Shown in pieces: positions 33,493-43,032 of a stretch of 64,000 bases of DNA. Every line of letters begins with the position of its first letter. The first letter of the stretch is position 1. The position numbers and the translations under genes were made by a program. The notes beneath the pieces are model-generated. The model was given only the letters and a program-made list of their open reading frames with translations, was not told the DNA's origin and made no database searches. Source of the stretch: Dactylis glomerata (taxonomy: Eukaryota; Streptophyta; Magnoliopsida; Poales; Poaceae). The DNA lies in contig QXEO01000411.1 of assembly GCA_007115705.1 (NCBI GenBank), positions 3,327,918 through 3,391,917 of the forward strand, given 5' to 3'.

Positions 33493-34921
33493 TGATACGT
33501 CTCAATCGTATCTATAATTTTTGATGCTCCATGCTTGTTCTTACACCATTTGCTTAGTGTTTTGTTACACTTCATGGAGTTTTTATGCGATTTCCGGAAC
33601 TAACCTATTGACAAGATGCCGTAGTGCCAGTTCTCTGTTTTCTGCTGTTTTTGTGTTTCAGAAGAGCTACACAGGAAATATTCTCGGAATTGGACGAAAC
33701 AAGTTCGGAAACTCCTATTTTTCCCGGACGGAGGACGAGGACCAAACGGGAGCCGAAGAGGGGGCAGAGGCTGGCCACACCACAGGGGGGCGCGGCCTAG
33801 CCCCTGGCTGCGCCCACCCATGGTGAGCCCGCCTGGTCCACCTCCTGACGACGCCCCTTCGCCTATAAGAAGCCTCCCGGCGGAAAACCCTAAAACAATC
33901 GGTGAAATTTCCAGAACAGTTCCGCAGCTCCGCCGCTGCCACCGATGAATTTCAGGGGACATAAGTCTCTGTTCCGGCACCCTGCCGGGACGGGGAAGTG
34001 CCCCCAGAGCCATCTCCATCGGTCTCCATCACCATCTCCGCCGTCTCCGTCGACCTCACCGCCATCTCCATCGATGTTGCTGCCTCCGATGATGAGGAGG
34101 GAGTAGTTCTCCCCTGGGGCTGAGGGCTCTACCGGTAGCTATGTGGTTCACCTCTCTCTCCCATGATGTGATCTTTATGTGATCGTGAGCTTTATCTAGT
34201 TGAATTGGTAGATGCTATTATTCAGATATTATGCTACTCCCGTGCTTTATTATTGTAATCTCCAGAGATACCTTGTATCATGGTGTGACGGTGACAGTGT
34301 GCGCATCATGTGTATCTTTTTGGTTAATGTCTCTATGAATTGTTGGTGTTTGTTGGAACCATCTAGTGCGTTCACGGTGACAGTGTGGGACAATCTAGTT
34401 TGGGGAAATGCAAACTTTGAGGAGTGCTTCGTAGCCCTACACATGATTAGTGTTTGTTATCCATTGGAGAATTGTTTTGAGTTGCATATTGAAGTTAGTA
34501 TCTATTGGTTCAATTATGTTATATTTGTTGTGAGTGTGTCCACTAGTGAAAGTATGATCCCTAGGCCTTGTTTCTAAGCATTGCACACTGTTTCCTTTCA
34601 ATTTTGTTACATGTTTGCTTGCAGCGATACTTATTTCAGATTACATTTATTACTTATAATCATCACTACTACTTGTATTTCACTATCTCTTCGCCGAACT
34701 AGTGCACCTATACATCTGACAAGTGTATTGGGTGTGTTGGGGACACAAGAGACTTTCTGTATCGTAATTGTAGGGTTGCTTGAGAGGGATAGCTTTGACC
34801 TCCTCCCTGAGTTCGATAACCCTTGGGTGATCCACTTAAGGGAAACTTGCTGCTGCTCTACAAACCTCTGCACTTGGAGGCCCAACACTGTCTACAAGAA
34901 CAGACGCGTGCGTAGACATCA
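33493..34921 (+). repeat. 3' LTR of E3
   Basis: Partner of 17260-18695, from TGATACGTCTCAATCG to GTAGACATCA, followed by the target duplication GACAT. TATA-like CTATAAGA is conserved near 33863. Confidence 0.93.
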
Positions 34922-35212
34922 GACATCACTGCTCCTACAACGCGCCCGCACAAGATCTTGGAGCGTCGCTTGGTGAAGAAAGGTAATGCCGCCGTGCCCC
35001 AGATTCGAGTCCAATGGGGCAATCTGTCACCAGAACACTCCACCTGGGAGGATTACCATGTTCTTCGACATCGCTACCCTGATGTAGCGCTATGGACAGA
35101 GGATTCGTCTCGAGGAGGGGAAGATGTCACGACTCAGTCTACCACTGTGTCGGACATGGATGGAGTGGGACCCATGCGTCAGGGACACAGCAGCATAGCT
35201 GGAGTAGGCTAG
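34922..35212 (+). pseudogene. E2 polyprotein end with chromodomain
   Basis: This continues the frame left off at 17259, after one copy of the GACAT duplication. It encodes ILERRLVKKGNAAVPQIRVQ, a spacer, and WEDYHVLRHRYPD, the pattern of the C-terminal chromodomain of plant chromoviruses (WxxxxPxxxTWE-type core, here WGNLSPEHSTWE). Chromodomains direct integration through chromatin binding. The frame ends with TAG at 35210-35212, just before a purine-rich tract and the presumed LTR. Confidence 0.88.
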
Positions 35213-35213
35213 G

Positions 35214-35434
35214 TGTGTGGAGTGTGTGGCCCTGGTGTATGCATCGAGAGGGACCCGCTATCAGTGAGTGCCGCAGCGTTAAAAGGGCCGGACCCCGAAT
35301 CCGGATGTATCGTGTATGAACAGAACTCTGAATTCTCCCTCAATGCTATCCTCGTCCTCCTCCGTTCGTCTGTTCTCTTCCGATTTCTCTGAATCCCTCC
35401 TCCTTTCCTGTGAGATCCCCAGCGGGGCCTTACA
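35214..35434 (+). repeat. Probable 3' LTR of E2 (about 221 bp)
   Basis: The segment starts TGTGTGGAG directly after a purine-rich tract that follows the pol stop, and a TG...CA unit can be closed at ...CCTTACA. The size fits short LTRs of Reina-type chromoviruses. There is no second copy in the window, so the edges are uncertain. Confidence 0.4.
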
Positions 35435-36458
35435 CTCCGTACACCAGGTCGACGATGACACATGCCGGGGACAAGCCTACCAGATCCCTCCCAACCATTG
35501 TCGGATCTAGGCAGGACACGGATCTGGGCTTGGAGGGCCTGGATCCCCTCTAGATGTATCTGTTCCCTATGTTCTTGGAAAACTTCCCATTTCTTCCTGA
35601 AGATTGGATTATTTGGTTTGTTGGTTTCTTGGATGAAAATCATGTACATGCATATTGGATCTGAAAAAAGTCTGTTCATGTCTTGGATGGTCGTATCCAA
35701 AAATCTTTGGATCCAAATTTCTTGTTGATGTTTGTGCTTGATAATGACGATTTTCAGTTGTTTGTATGCAATGGCTATCCATGGCTGTTTTTCTTCCTGT
35801 ATGGTTCCCGAATCCATATTTTTGTTCACAAAGATTTTTGTATGCAAACTTGCAAAGTGAAGTAATGTACTCAAGAAATTTCTATGCTAGAGCATTGATC
35901 GGAATTAATGTTGCCTGCAAGCAAAAGTCTGAACTCAATACTTGCTTGATGACACTGCAGTTTTCCTAATCTTGTTCATGTCAATGCTTTATTTCATAAA
36001 TAGAACTGTAAAAGCAAGTCATGAACAACATAGTGTTACTAAAACGAGCCATTACCAACAAAATTTGTTCCTAGAAAATTATTAAGAAATATCCAATGAA
36101 AGATTTTACCCTGAGCGAAATGAAGTGTCGTAGAGCAGTCAAAATTAACATACTGGATTTTTTTTGGGTCCAGGTTCAGTTGCTGTGGGAAATGGCTAAC
36201 GAAAAAATTGTGTACTGATTATATGCTATTTATTGAATCTGTAATGGTGTTGATTGTCAATGCGGCAAGGACGCAAGGTGATATGGAACGTAGCAACACA
36301 GGGATCACAAAGCAAATAAGCAGTAGCTCAGAGTTATTTTTAACTGAATAGAAAAATATGCTACAGGTGTTCTTTGCAATTTACACAGCAGGGTGCACAG
36401 ATTTCAAAGCATAAAATAGACGCTCAGGATAAGCCCGGAACACCCACATATATGTAGA
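35435..36458. other. Region without recognisable features
   Basis: AT-rich sequence with only short open frames and no LTR, TIR or domain that I can recognise. Confidence 0.5.
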
Positions 36459-36977
36459 CTAGGATTTTCGGGAGAGCACGAGCTTCAGCAGTTGTTGCAT
36501 CCGATACAAAAGGAATACCACAAAGCTTGCTGCTAGAAAGAAGCCTCTTTCATCACGAATAATAGCTCCAGAACTGCCTGTACCTGAATCAACACTGAAG
36601 CCTGCATCCACGTTGAGTTTGACATAATACTTGGTCTTTCTGGATGTAGAAGATGTCACCATTGAAGCAAGGTGTAATCCTGGACACAATTTGGTCCTAA
36701 ACCGGTAAAACCATGAGACAAACCCGCACCAAACTGGATCGGTTACGCTGGGTTGGTGTAATAAACAAACCACAATAAAAAAAATTGGGCTGGTTTTGGA
36801 TGGTTTGGTCTCAACGAAACCGACCAAACCGCTGTCAGGCACATCACGTACAACAACTTCCGCAGCGCGTGAACTGGAGTCTGCATCTCCCATGTCGCTG
36901 CTTTGGCACGGTGGATGCGAGGGCATGACAGCTGAGGGCGCTGACTCAGAGGCTGCAGCGAATGCGGACAAAGACAA
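36459..36977 (-). pseudogene. RNase H-like (RVT_3) remnant
   Basis: A 172-codon frame contains YYVKLNVDAGFSVDSGTGSSG followed by IIRDERGFFLAAS, the start of the plant RNase H-like domain found after LINE-type reverse transcriptases and in many dispersed grass genes. The rest of the domain, including the later catalytic acids, is missing. The upstream part is low-complexity and contains AACCGACCAAACCG-like repeats, so it is probably fused by chance. Confidence 0.55.
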
Positions 36978-37177
36978 TAGGCTTGCCGGAGGCTAGAGAT
37001 TGATGGAAGCGGAAGGGGCCACCGATGATCAGGGAGGAGAAGGTGAGTTCCCCGTGCTGCGAAAACGGTGACGACAAGCGCAAGGCGAATTGACCACACA
37101 TCTTCTCTGTGTCCAGCACTGCAACTGTAATCGGCGCTTGCGCGTAGGCTCTACGGCAACCGGTGTCGATCTGTTCA

Positions 37178-37344
37178 TGCCTTTGTATAGAAAACTTGTG
37201 TCAACGGCCTATGTCAGCAGCCCGACCCCACAAGCCAGAGATACTGACGCAAGGAGCGATAGAGAAGCTACTCCAGAAGCAGGCCCAAGACCTGCGCGGC
37301 CCAGGAAGCCTCCGGGCTGGCTGCGTGACTATGTCCAGGCCTGA
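37178..37344 (+). pseudogene. C-terminal tail of a chromovirus polyprotein, left of E5
   Basis: The frame encodes ATPEAGPRPARPRKPPGWLR followed by DYVQA and a stop, the kind of basic tail seen at the end of chromovirus polyproteins. Its DNA is repeated at 42132-42214 before the right LTR, but there out of frame with pol. It shows that the left LTR is preceded by element sequence rather than by a clean target site. Confidence 0.6.
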
Positions 37345-37531
37345 GGCCTTGTAACGGTTGTGTCGTCTTCTATAAGATAGGATCAACGAGATAGAAGAAG
37401 GCAGGCAGGATTAGGTGAATTTGGCGGCGGCGATGCCGTGTGTAATGAACTAGCTCGGTGGGAGGTTGGGTGGAACGGGCTAGAACCCTAATTATTCCTA
37501 GTTTGGTTGAATCGATCGTAGAGATCTCACA
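37342..37531 (+). repeat. 5' LTR of E5
   Basis: Ends ATCTCACA two bases before the tRNA-iMet primer site. The start is uncertain between 37342 and 37350 because homology to the right copy extends upstream to 37262. Confidence 0.75.
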
Positions 37532-37533
37532 TC

Positions 37534-37545
37534 TGGTATCAGAGC
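37534..37545 (+). other. Primer binding site of E5 (tRNA-iMet)
   Basis: TGGTATCAGAGC is the standard plant initiator-methionine tRNA primer site. Confidence 0.9.
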
Positions 37546-37620
37546 CCCCGATCCCCCACTCTGGATCTGCCCCGCCACCGCTACGCCACCAGATTCGCGG
37601 ATCGACGGCGGATCGCCGCC

Positions 37621-38973
37621 ATGGACGATCTCTCGCCCGAAGGGCGCGCGATCTACGACCTCCTCAAGATAGAGTCCAACGCCGCCTACGAGGAGCGCTA
37701 CCAAGCCCACAAGAAGGAGGTCATCGACGGCATCCGTGGTCTCGTCGCCGACACTAACAAGCAAATCAAGGGGCTCGAGAACCACATCTACCATGTCCAG
37801 CACGCCGTGGAATCCGAGCTCTCCGAGGTAACCGCTACCTTCCATATGGATCTGGAGACGGTCAGGCTGCGATTAGGCGCTGAGATCGCGCATCTGTCGA
37901 ACTCCGTTGATCACGCCTACCACTCGGCTGCCACTGTCTCTGCGGCACAGCCGTGGGTTGGCAACCTGGCCGATGGCCCCAGTGGGCACCGCGACGAACT
38001 ACAACACCGGGGGATGGCCTGCGCCCATGGCACGCCTCCTCCGGCAGGAGGTACGCATGTTTTCCCTACTCGCCCACGGAATTCTACACAACCAAGCCAT
38101 CCGATTGATTCTGACGCCCTGGTGTCTGCTCCGCGTGTCGAGTTGCCGCAATTCGATGGTACCAACTCGAAATTGTGGCAACGTCGTTGCGAGGAATATT
38201 TTCACAGATGGGACACACCTAGCAGCTGCTGGATTTCTTATGCTTCTTCTCAGTTCGTGGGAGCCGCTGCTACTTGGCTTGAGGCCTTCTTGACTAAGTG
38301 TCCGCAAGCAACTTGGGCGGAATTCGTTCAAGCAGTTCAAGCTCGTTTCATGCGCAACCAATACCAAGTCCTGCTCCGTCGCCTGTATCGTATTTCCCAG
38401 ACTTCCACCATCGAAGAATATGTGCAACAATTTTCTGATCTGGTGGACCAAATTTCAGCGTATGAAGCACACCCCAACCAGTTGAATTACTTGACCCGTT
38501 TCTTGGATGGTCTACGCCCAGGCGTGCGTGTTCTGGTTGCCATTCAACAGCCCGAAGACCTAGATACAGCCTATACGATGGCCTTGCTGTATGAGGAACT
38601 GGGCGACGGCTGCACACCCTGGAATTCCCAGTTCAGCCCTATGAAGCCTGCTCGACGAACTTACAACACCAGTACCACAACCTTACCTGCCTTACCACCC
38701 CCACCTCCTCCAGCTAGGTGGGTGTCCAAAACTGTTGAAGAGAAGAAGCAAATTGATAGTGGGCGCTACTCAGTCGATGATAAGTGGAACAGTCTTCGTG
38801 CTTACCGCAAGTCCAAGGGCCTGTGTTTTGTTTGTGGAGAACGTTGGGGACGGGATCATCAGTGTAAACAAAATATTCAGCTGCACATTGTTCAGGAAAT
38901 GCTCGATTGCTTGCAACAGTCTGACGATGAAGCTCCTACTGATGGCCCAGAACAACCAGAACAACAGCAGTAG
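37621..38973 (+). CDS. E5 gag
   Basis: ATG at 37621 with context GCCGCCATGG. The 450 codons encode an N-terminal helical region (about residues 30-110), a capsid-like region (WLEAFLTKCPQATWAEFVQA; LYRISQTSTIEEYVQQFSDL) and a zinc knuckle CFVCGERWGRDHQC near residue 400. The frame ends with TAG at 38971-38973, and protease-RT continues in the same frame after it. CAG to TAG would explain the stop, as the preceding codons are CAA CAG CAG, but a natural gag stop with readthrough cannot be excluded. Confidence 0.88.
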   Translation: MDDLSPEGRAIYDLLKIESNAAYEERYQAHKKEVIDGIRGLVADTNKQIKGLENHIYHVQHAVESELSEVTATFHMDLETVRLRLGAEIAHLSNSVDHAYHSAATVSAAQPWVGNLADGPSGHRDELQHRGMACAHGTPPPAGGTHVFPTRPRNSTQPSHPIDSDALVSAPRVELPQFDGTNSKLWQRRCEEYFHRWDTPSSCWISYASSQFVGAAATWLEAFLTKCPQATWAEFVQAVQARFMRNQYQVLLRRLYRISQTSTIEEYVQQFSDLVDQISAYEAHPNQLNYLTRFLDGLRPGVRVLVAIQQPEDLDTAYTMALLYEELGDGCTPWNSQFSPMKPARRTYNTSTTTLPALPPPPPPARWVSKTVEEKKQIDSGRYSVDDKWNSLRAYRKSKGLCFVCGERWGRDHQCKQNIQLHIVQEMLDCLQQSDDEAPTDGPEQPEQQQ

Positions 38974-41900
38974 TTGATGCAGTTATCTGTGATGGCATCC
39001 ACTACGAGCAGACAAGCAGCACGTTCCATGCAGATCATCGCTTCTATCCAAGGACAGGAGCTCCATTTCCTCATCGACTCCGGCAGTACTGCTTGCTTCT
39101 TGGACTGCCGTTGCACCGCCAACTTGCAGGGCGCCCGGCCTCTTCCGCAGTCAATTCAAGTGGTGGCTGCTGGTGGCGAATTGCTGCAGTGTACTCACCA
39201 CTTTCAGTCCCTCGAATGGTCTTCACAGGAATACACATTCTGCGACGACTTCCGTGTGTTACAGCTTCAGAATTATGACGGCATCATCGGTCTGGACTGG
39301 CTGGCTAAACACAGTCCCATGGTGACACACTGGGCTCAGCAGTGGTTGGCTTTTGCACATGACGGTGCTCTCGTCGTTCTCCACGGCGAGGCGGCTGGTG
39401 GTATCACACATGCTCTGATTGAATTACATCTGCTCCAGCCATGCCCTGCCCTGTCAGATGATGTACTTCCCCCTGCTGTACAACAACTGCTTTCGGAGTA
39501 TCCTGAAGTTTTCGCTGAACCATCTGGCCTTCCCCCTCGGCGGCAATACGATAACCATATTCCGTTGGTCTCTGGCGCTCGTCCTATCTCGATGCGGCCA
39601 TACCGAGTAGCTCCTGAGCTCAAGACTGAGATCGAACGTCAAATCCAGGAGATGCTCCAGCAAGGTGTGATTACGCACAGCAGCAGTGCCTTCGCGTCAC
39701 CGGTGTTGCTAGTCAAGAAGGGCGACAAACACGCACCAGATGCTCCTCCTGCGTGGCGTCTGGTTATTGACTACCGCCATCTTAACGCTCTTACTGTCAA
39801 AGGGAAGTACCCCTTACCCGTGATCGATGAACTCCTAGATGAATTATCGGGTGCTCAGTGGTTTTCCAAGTTGGATTTACGGGCAGGTTACCACCAGATT
39901 CGCCTGGCCCCGGGAGAGGAAGCAAAAACGGCATTCCAGACCCATAATGGACACTATGAGTTCAAGGTTATGGCCTTTGGTTTGACTGGCGCCCCTGCAA
40001 CATTCCAATTTGCTATGAATGCGTCCCTCGCCCCGGTTTTGCGTAAGTTTGCTTTGGTCTTCTTCGACGATATCTTGGTTTACAGCAAGACTTATGAAGA
40101 CCACCTCCAGCATCTCCGTGCGATCTTGTCCATTCTCTGCCGCGATCAATGGAAGGCCAAATTGACCAAGTGTGCCTTTGCCCAGCAGCGCATTGCTTAC
40201 CTGGGTCATGTTATCTCAGCGGCCGAAGTAGCCATAGACGATTCCAAAATAGCTACGATCAGAGATTGGCCAGTTCCAGCTACACCTAAAGAGCTTCGAG
40301 GATTTCTGGGGTTGAGTGGCTATTATCGCAAATTCATCAAGCATTATGCCATTATCAGCCAGCCGCTGACAGCCTTGCTCAAGAAAGGTGCTCTGTTCGT
40401 TTGGACGCCAGCCACGGACGAGGCGTTATGTACTCTGAAGACTGCTCTCATTACAGCACCTGTGCTGGCATTGCCGGATTTTACAGCTCAGTTTGTCATT
40501 GACACGGATGCGTGCGATGTTGGCATCGGCGCGGTGCTCTCATAGAGGGGTCATCCATTGGCATTCGTCAGTCGCGCTCTCGGCCCACGCAACAGAGGGC
40601 TCTCTGTCTATGAGAAGGAGTATCTAGCTATCTTACTGGCTGTTCAACAGTGGAGATCGTATCTGCAAATCGGCGAATTCGTCATTCGCACCGACCACAA
40701 GAGCTTGGTGCATTTGACTGACCAACGACTGCACACTGACTGGCAGCAGAAGGCTTTCACAAAAATGATGGGCTTGCAATACACGGTCGTCTACAAGAAG
40801 GGTGCCCTCAATGGAGCAGCTGATGCTCTTTCACGCCGTCCTCCACACGCGTCGGCTGTCTTTGCAATTACCCAAGTGCAGCCGGTTTGGCTTGAGCAAG
40901 TCATTGCTAGTTACCAGAATGACTCCTTTGCACAAGAGAAACTTCAGTAGCTGGCTTGCGACCCTCTCTCCATTCCACATTTTTCTCTGTCAGCAGGAGT
41001 GCTGCGGTATGACAATCATATTTGGGTAGGTTCTGATCCCCTGATGCAGCGCCAATTGATTTCAGCGTTCCATGATAGTCCTGTTGGCGGGCACTCTGGT
41101 TTTCCTGTGACCTACCGCCGCGTCGTCTCCCTCTTCAAATGGACAGGTATGAAGTCTGCTGTTCGTGAATTTGTCCGGCACTGTCACACTTGTCAGCAAG
41201 CTAAACCGGAGCGCGTCCTTTCTCTGGGGCTCTTACAACCTCTGCCCATTCCATCTGGCCCATGGGAGATGGCAACTATGGATTTCATCGACGGGTTGAC
41301 ACAGTCCCGTCAGTTCAACTGTATCTTGGTCGTCGTCGACAAGCTTTCCAAGTACGCTCACTTTATTCCTCTCACTCATCCATACACGGCGAGCAAGGTG
41401 GCCGATCTTTTTGTGGATTCTGTCTATCGTCTCCATGGCATGCCCCAGTCCTTGGTGTCGGACCGTGACCCAGTATTCACCAGCAAATTCTGGCAGAGCG
41501 TCTTCCGTGCCACAGGTACGCAGCTTCGCATGAGCACAGCCAATCATCCACAGACGGACGGACAGACTGAGCGCGTTAACCAGTCCATCGAGTGTTATTT
41601 GCGGTGTTTCATTTCTGCTCACCCTAAGCAATGGTCAAAATGGTTGGGCCTGTGTGAGTTGTGGTACAACACTAACTGACACTCCTCGCTGGGCAAGTCA
41701 CCCTTTGAAGTCATCTATGGTCGTCAGCCTCGATACTTTGGCGTTACAGCATCCAGTTCAATTGCTTCTGCTGACATTCAGTCGTGGCTGGATGAGCGAC
41801 AACTAGTTCTTGAGTCTGTCAAGCAGCACCTCTTGCGCATGCAGCAGCGCATGAAGCACCAAGCTGATAAACGTCGATCAGAGCGAGTGTTTGCGGTGGG

Positions 41901-42117
41901 TGACCGTGTCTTCCTCAAACTTCAACCTTATCTGCAGTCGACAGTGGCTCATCGTGGTAACCAGAAGCTGGCATTCAAGTTTTTTGGCCCCTTCACTGTG
42001 CTGGAGCGCATTGGTGCAGTGGCATACTAACTTGACCTGCCTGAACATAGCCGAGTCCACCCAGTATTCCATGTGTCGCAGTTGAAGCAGTGTTTGGGTC
42101 CAGGGCAACAGGTACAA
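38974..42117 (+). pseudogene. E5 protease-RT-RNase H-integrase (four stops, no frameshift)
   Basis: Same frame as gag. Protease FLIDSGSTACFLD near 39070; RT with MAFGLTGAPATFQ and FFDDILVYS; RNase H with IDTDACDVGIGAVLS and TDHKSLVHL; integrase with HHCC (HSGFPVTYRR ... CHTCQQAK) and DDE core (MDFIDGL, SDRDPVFTSKFW, then E in QTERVNQ). Stops: TAG 40543, TAG 40948, TGA 41677, TAA 42028. Catalytic residues are otherwise intact. The integrase C-terminal part (HPVFHVSQLK) is present, but the chromodomain is missing. Confidence 0.88.
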
Positions 42118-42211
42118 ACCCAGTTCTCGTTGAGAAGCTACTCCAGAAGCAGGCCCAAGACCTGCGCGGCCCAGGAAGCCTCCGGGCTGGCTGCGTGACT
42201 ATGTCCAGGCC

Positions 42212-42401
42212 TGAGGCCTTGTAACGGTTGCGTCGTCTTCTATAAGATAGGATCGACGAGATAGAAGAAGGCAGGCAGGATTAGGTGAATTTGGCGGCGG
42301 CGATGCCGTGTGTAATGAACTAGCTCGGTGGGAGGTTGGGTGGAACGGGCTAGAACCCTAATTATTCCTAGTTTGGTTGAATCGATCGTAGAGATCTCAC
42401 A
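42212..42401 (+). repeat. 3' LTR of E5
   Basis: Partner of 37342-37531 with two transition differences across the 270-bp repeat. It ends at 42401, 631 bp before the PARP2 start codon and in the same orientation. Confidence 0.75.
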
Positions 42402-43032
42402 GCCTAGGTTGAACAAACTGCATAAACTGTCTAAAACCGAAAGCTCGGGGTTACCCACTGGAGAAGGGGTTGTGGCATGCGGACACTGGTCGGCATATAG
42501 GAATTATCAGTAATCACACCCTATATTTTCTTTAGAAGTATATAAATGGTGTGGTTTCTAAATTAGCGATGTGATTGTATTTAGTGATACGTGCAAAGCA
42601 TGACGTTACCACCAAGGTTGCATCCAGGAGTCTGCTTCAGTACAGGGAATAATTTATCATGTAGACACAAAATTGCAAAATCGTTTTTAATGTTCTTTTG
42701 ATGGAAAAATATTTTCAATTCCCGCTCGTCCTTTCAGTTTTCCAAATCTCCGTGCGCTCCACCTCCTTCTCCAGGAAGACTCTCCCCCCTTCTTCTCCCG
42801 GAAGAAACCCACACCCACCACCGCCACCACAACGGCAAAACCCCCAATCACCCACCGAAAATTCCGTCGAAACTCAAAACCCATCCCCCAATCTCCATTC
42901 TCCTACAAACCCCTATCTCACTGCAACGCGACCTGCCATCTATCTCTCCGCCGCCCCTCCGAACCCTTGTAGAATCTTCTAGGAACCCCAAGGAGCCAGC
43001 CAGGCGGCGGGGGCAAGAGGTGGAGGTGAGAG
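42402..43032 (+). promoter_or_regulatory. PARP2 upstream region and 5' leader
   Basis: The 631 bp between the E5 LTR and the PARP2 ATG must hold the proximal promoter and leader. The last ~250 bp are C-rich and pyrimidine-rich (42760-42980), typical of a grass 5' untranslated region. No clear TATA box is seen. ATTCCCGC at 42718-42725 fits the plant E2F consensus WTTSSCSS. Confidence 0.5.

Larger units (their letters stand above)
17260..34921 (+). mobile_element. E3: non-autonomous Athila-like LTR retrotransposon
   Basis: Two LTRs of 1436 and 1429 bp flank the element, with perfect 5-bp target duplications GACAT at 17255-17259 and 34922-34926 in E2 pol. A tRNA-Asp primer site follows the left LTR and a purine tract AAGCTTGGGGATG precedes the right LTR. 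Internally there is only a gag-like gene, interrupted by E4, and a long non-coding 3' part. No protease, RT or integrase is visible, so it depended on enzymes from another element. LTR style and 3' sequence are shared with E6. From memory they resemble the Sabrina/WHAM group of Triticeae; the family name is unchecked. Confidence 0.92.
13001..35434 (+). mobile_element. E2: decayed chromovirus (Ty3/gypsy), split by E3
   Basis: Gag, protease, RT, RNase H and integrase lie at 13030-17259 and the polyprotein end with a chromodomain at 34922-35212; the two halves join in frame across the E3 insertion (GACAT duplication). The 5' LTR and start of gag are missing to the left, where the isolated LTR and E1 sit; they may lie beyond the window if those are nested insertions. 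The right edge at 35434 is tentative. Confidence 0.85.
37262..42401 (+). mobile_element. E5: chromovirus with short LTRs
   Basis: Direct repeats of 270 bp (37262-37531 and 42132-42401) differ at only two positions by eye, both transitions. The LTR proper probably begins at 37342 (TGAGGCC) or 37350 (TGTAACGG) and ends ATCTCACA; the rest of each repeat is pol 3' coding sequence. A TGGTATCAGAGC primer site follows the left LTR. Gag and pol are one frame (37621-42117) with five stops and no frameshift. The chromodomain expected at the end is missing, apparently removed by a deletion joining 42131 to the repeat. No target duplication is evident. Confidence 0.85.

Noticed and set aside
35209..35874. 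221-codon minus-strand open frame
   Set aside because: It overlaps the chromovirus LTR and featureless DNA; Arg/Glu-rich translation without any family motif.
36640..36840. Possible MITE with ACCAAACCG inverted motifs
   Set aside because: Motifs recur in both directions but I could not define termini or a target duplication.
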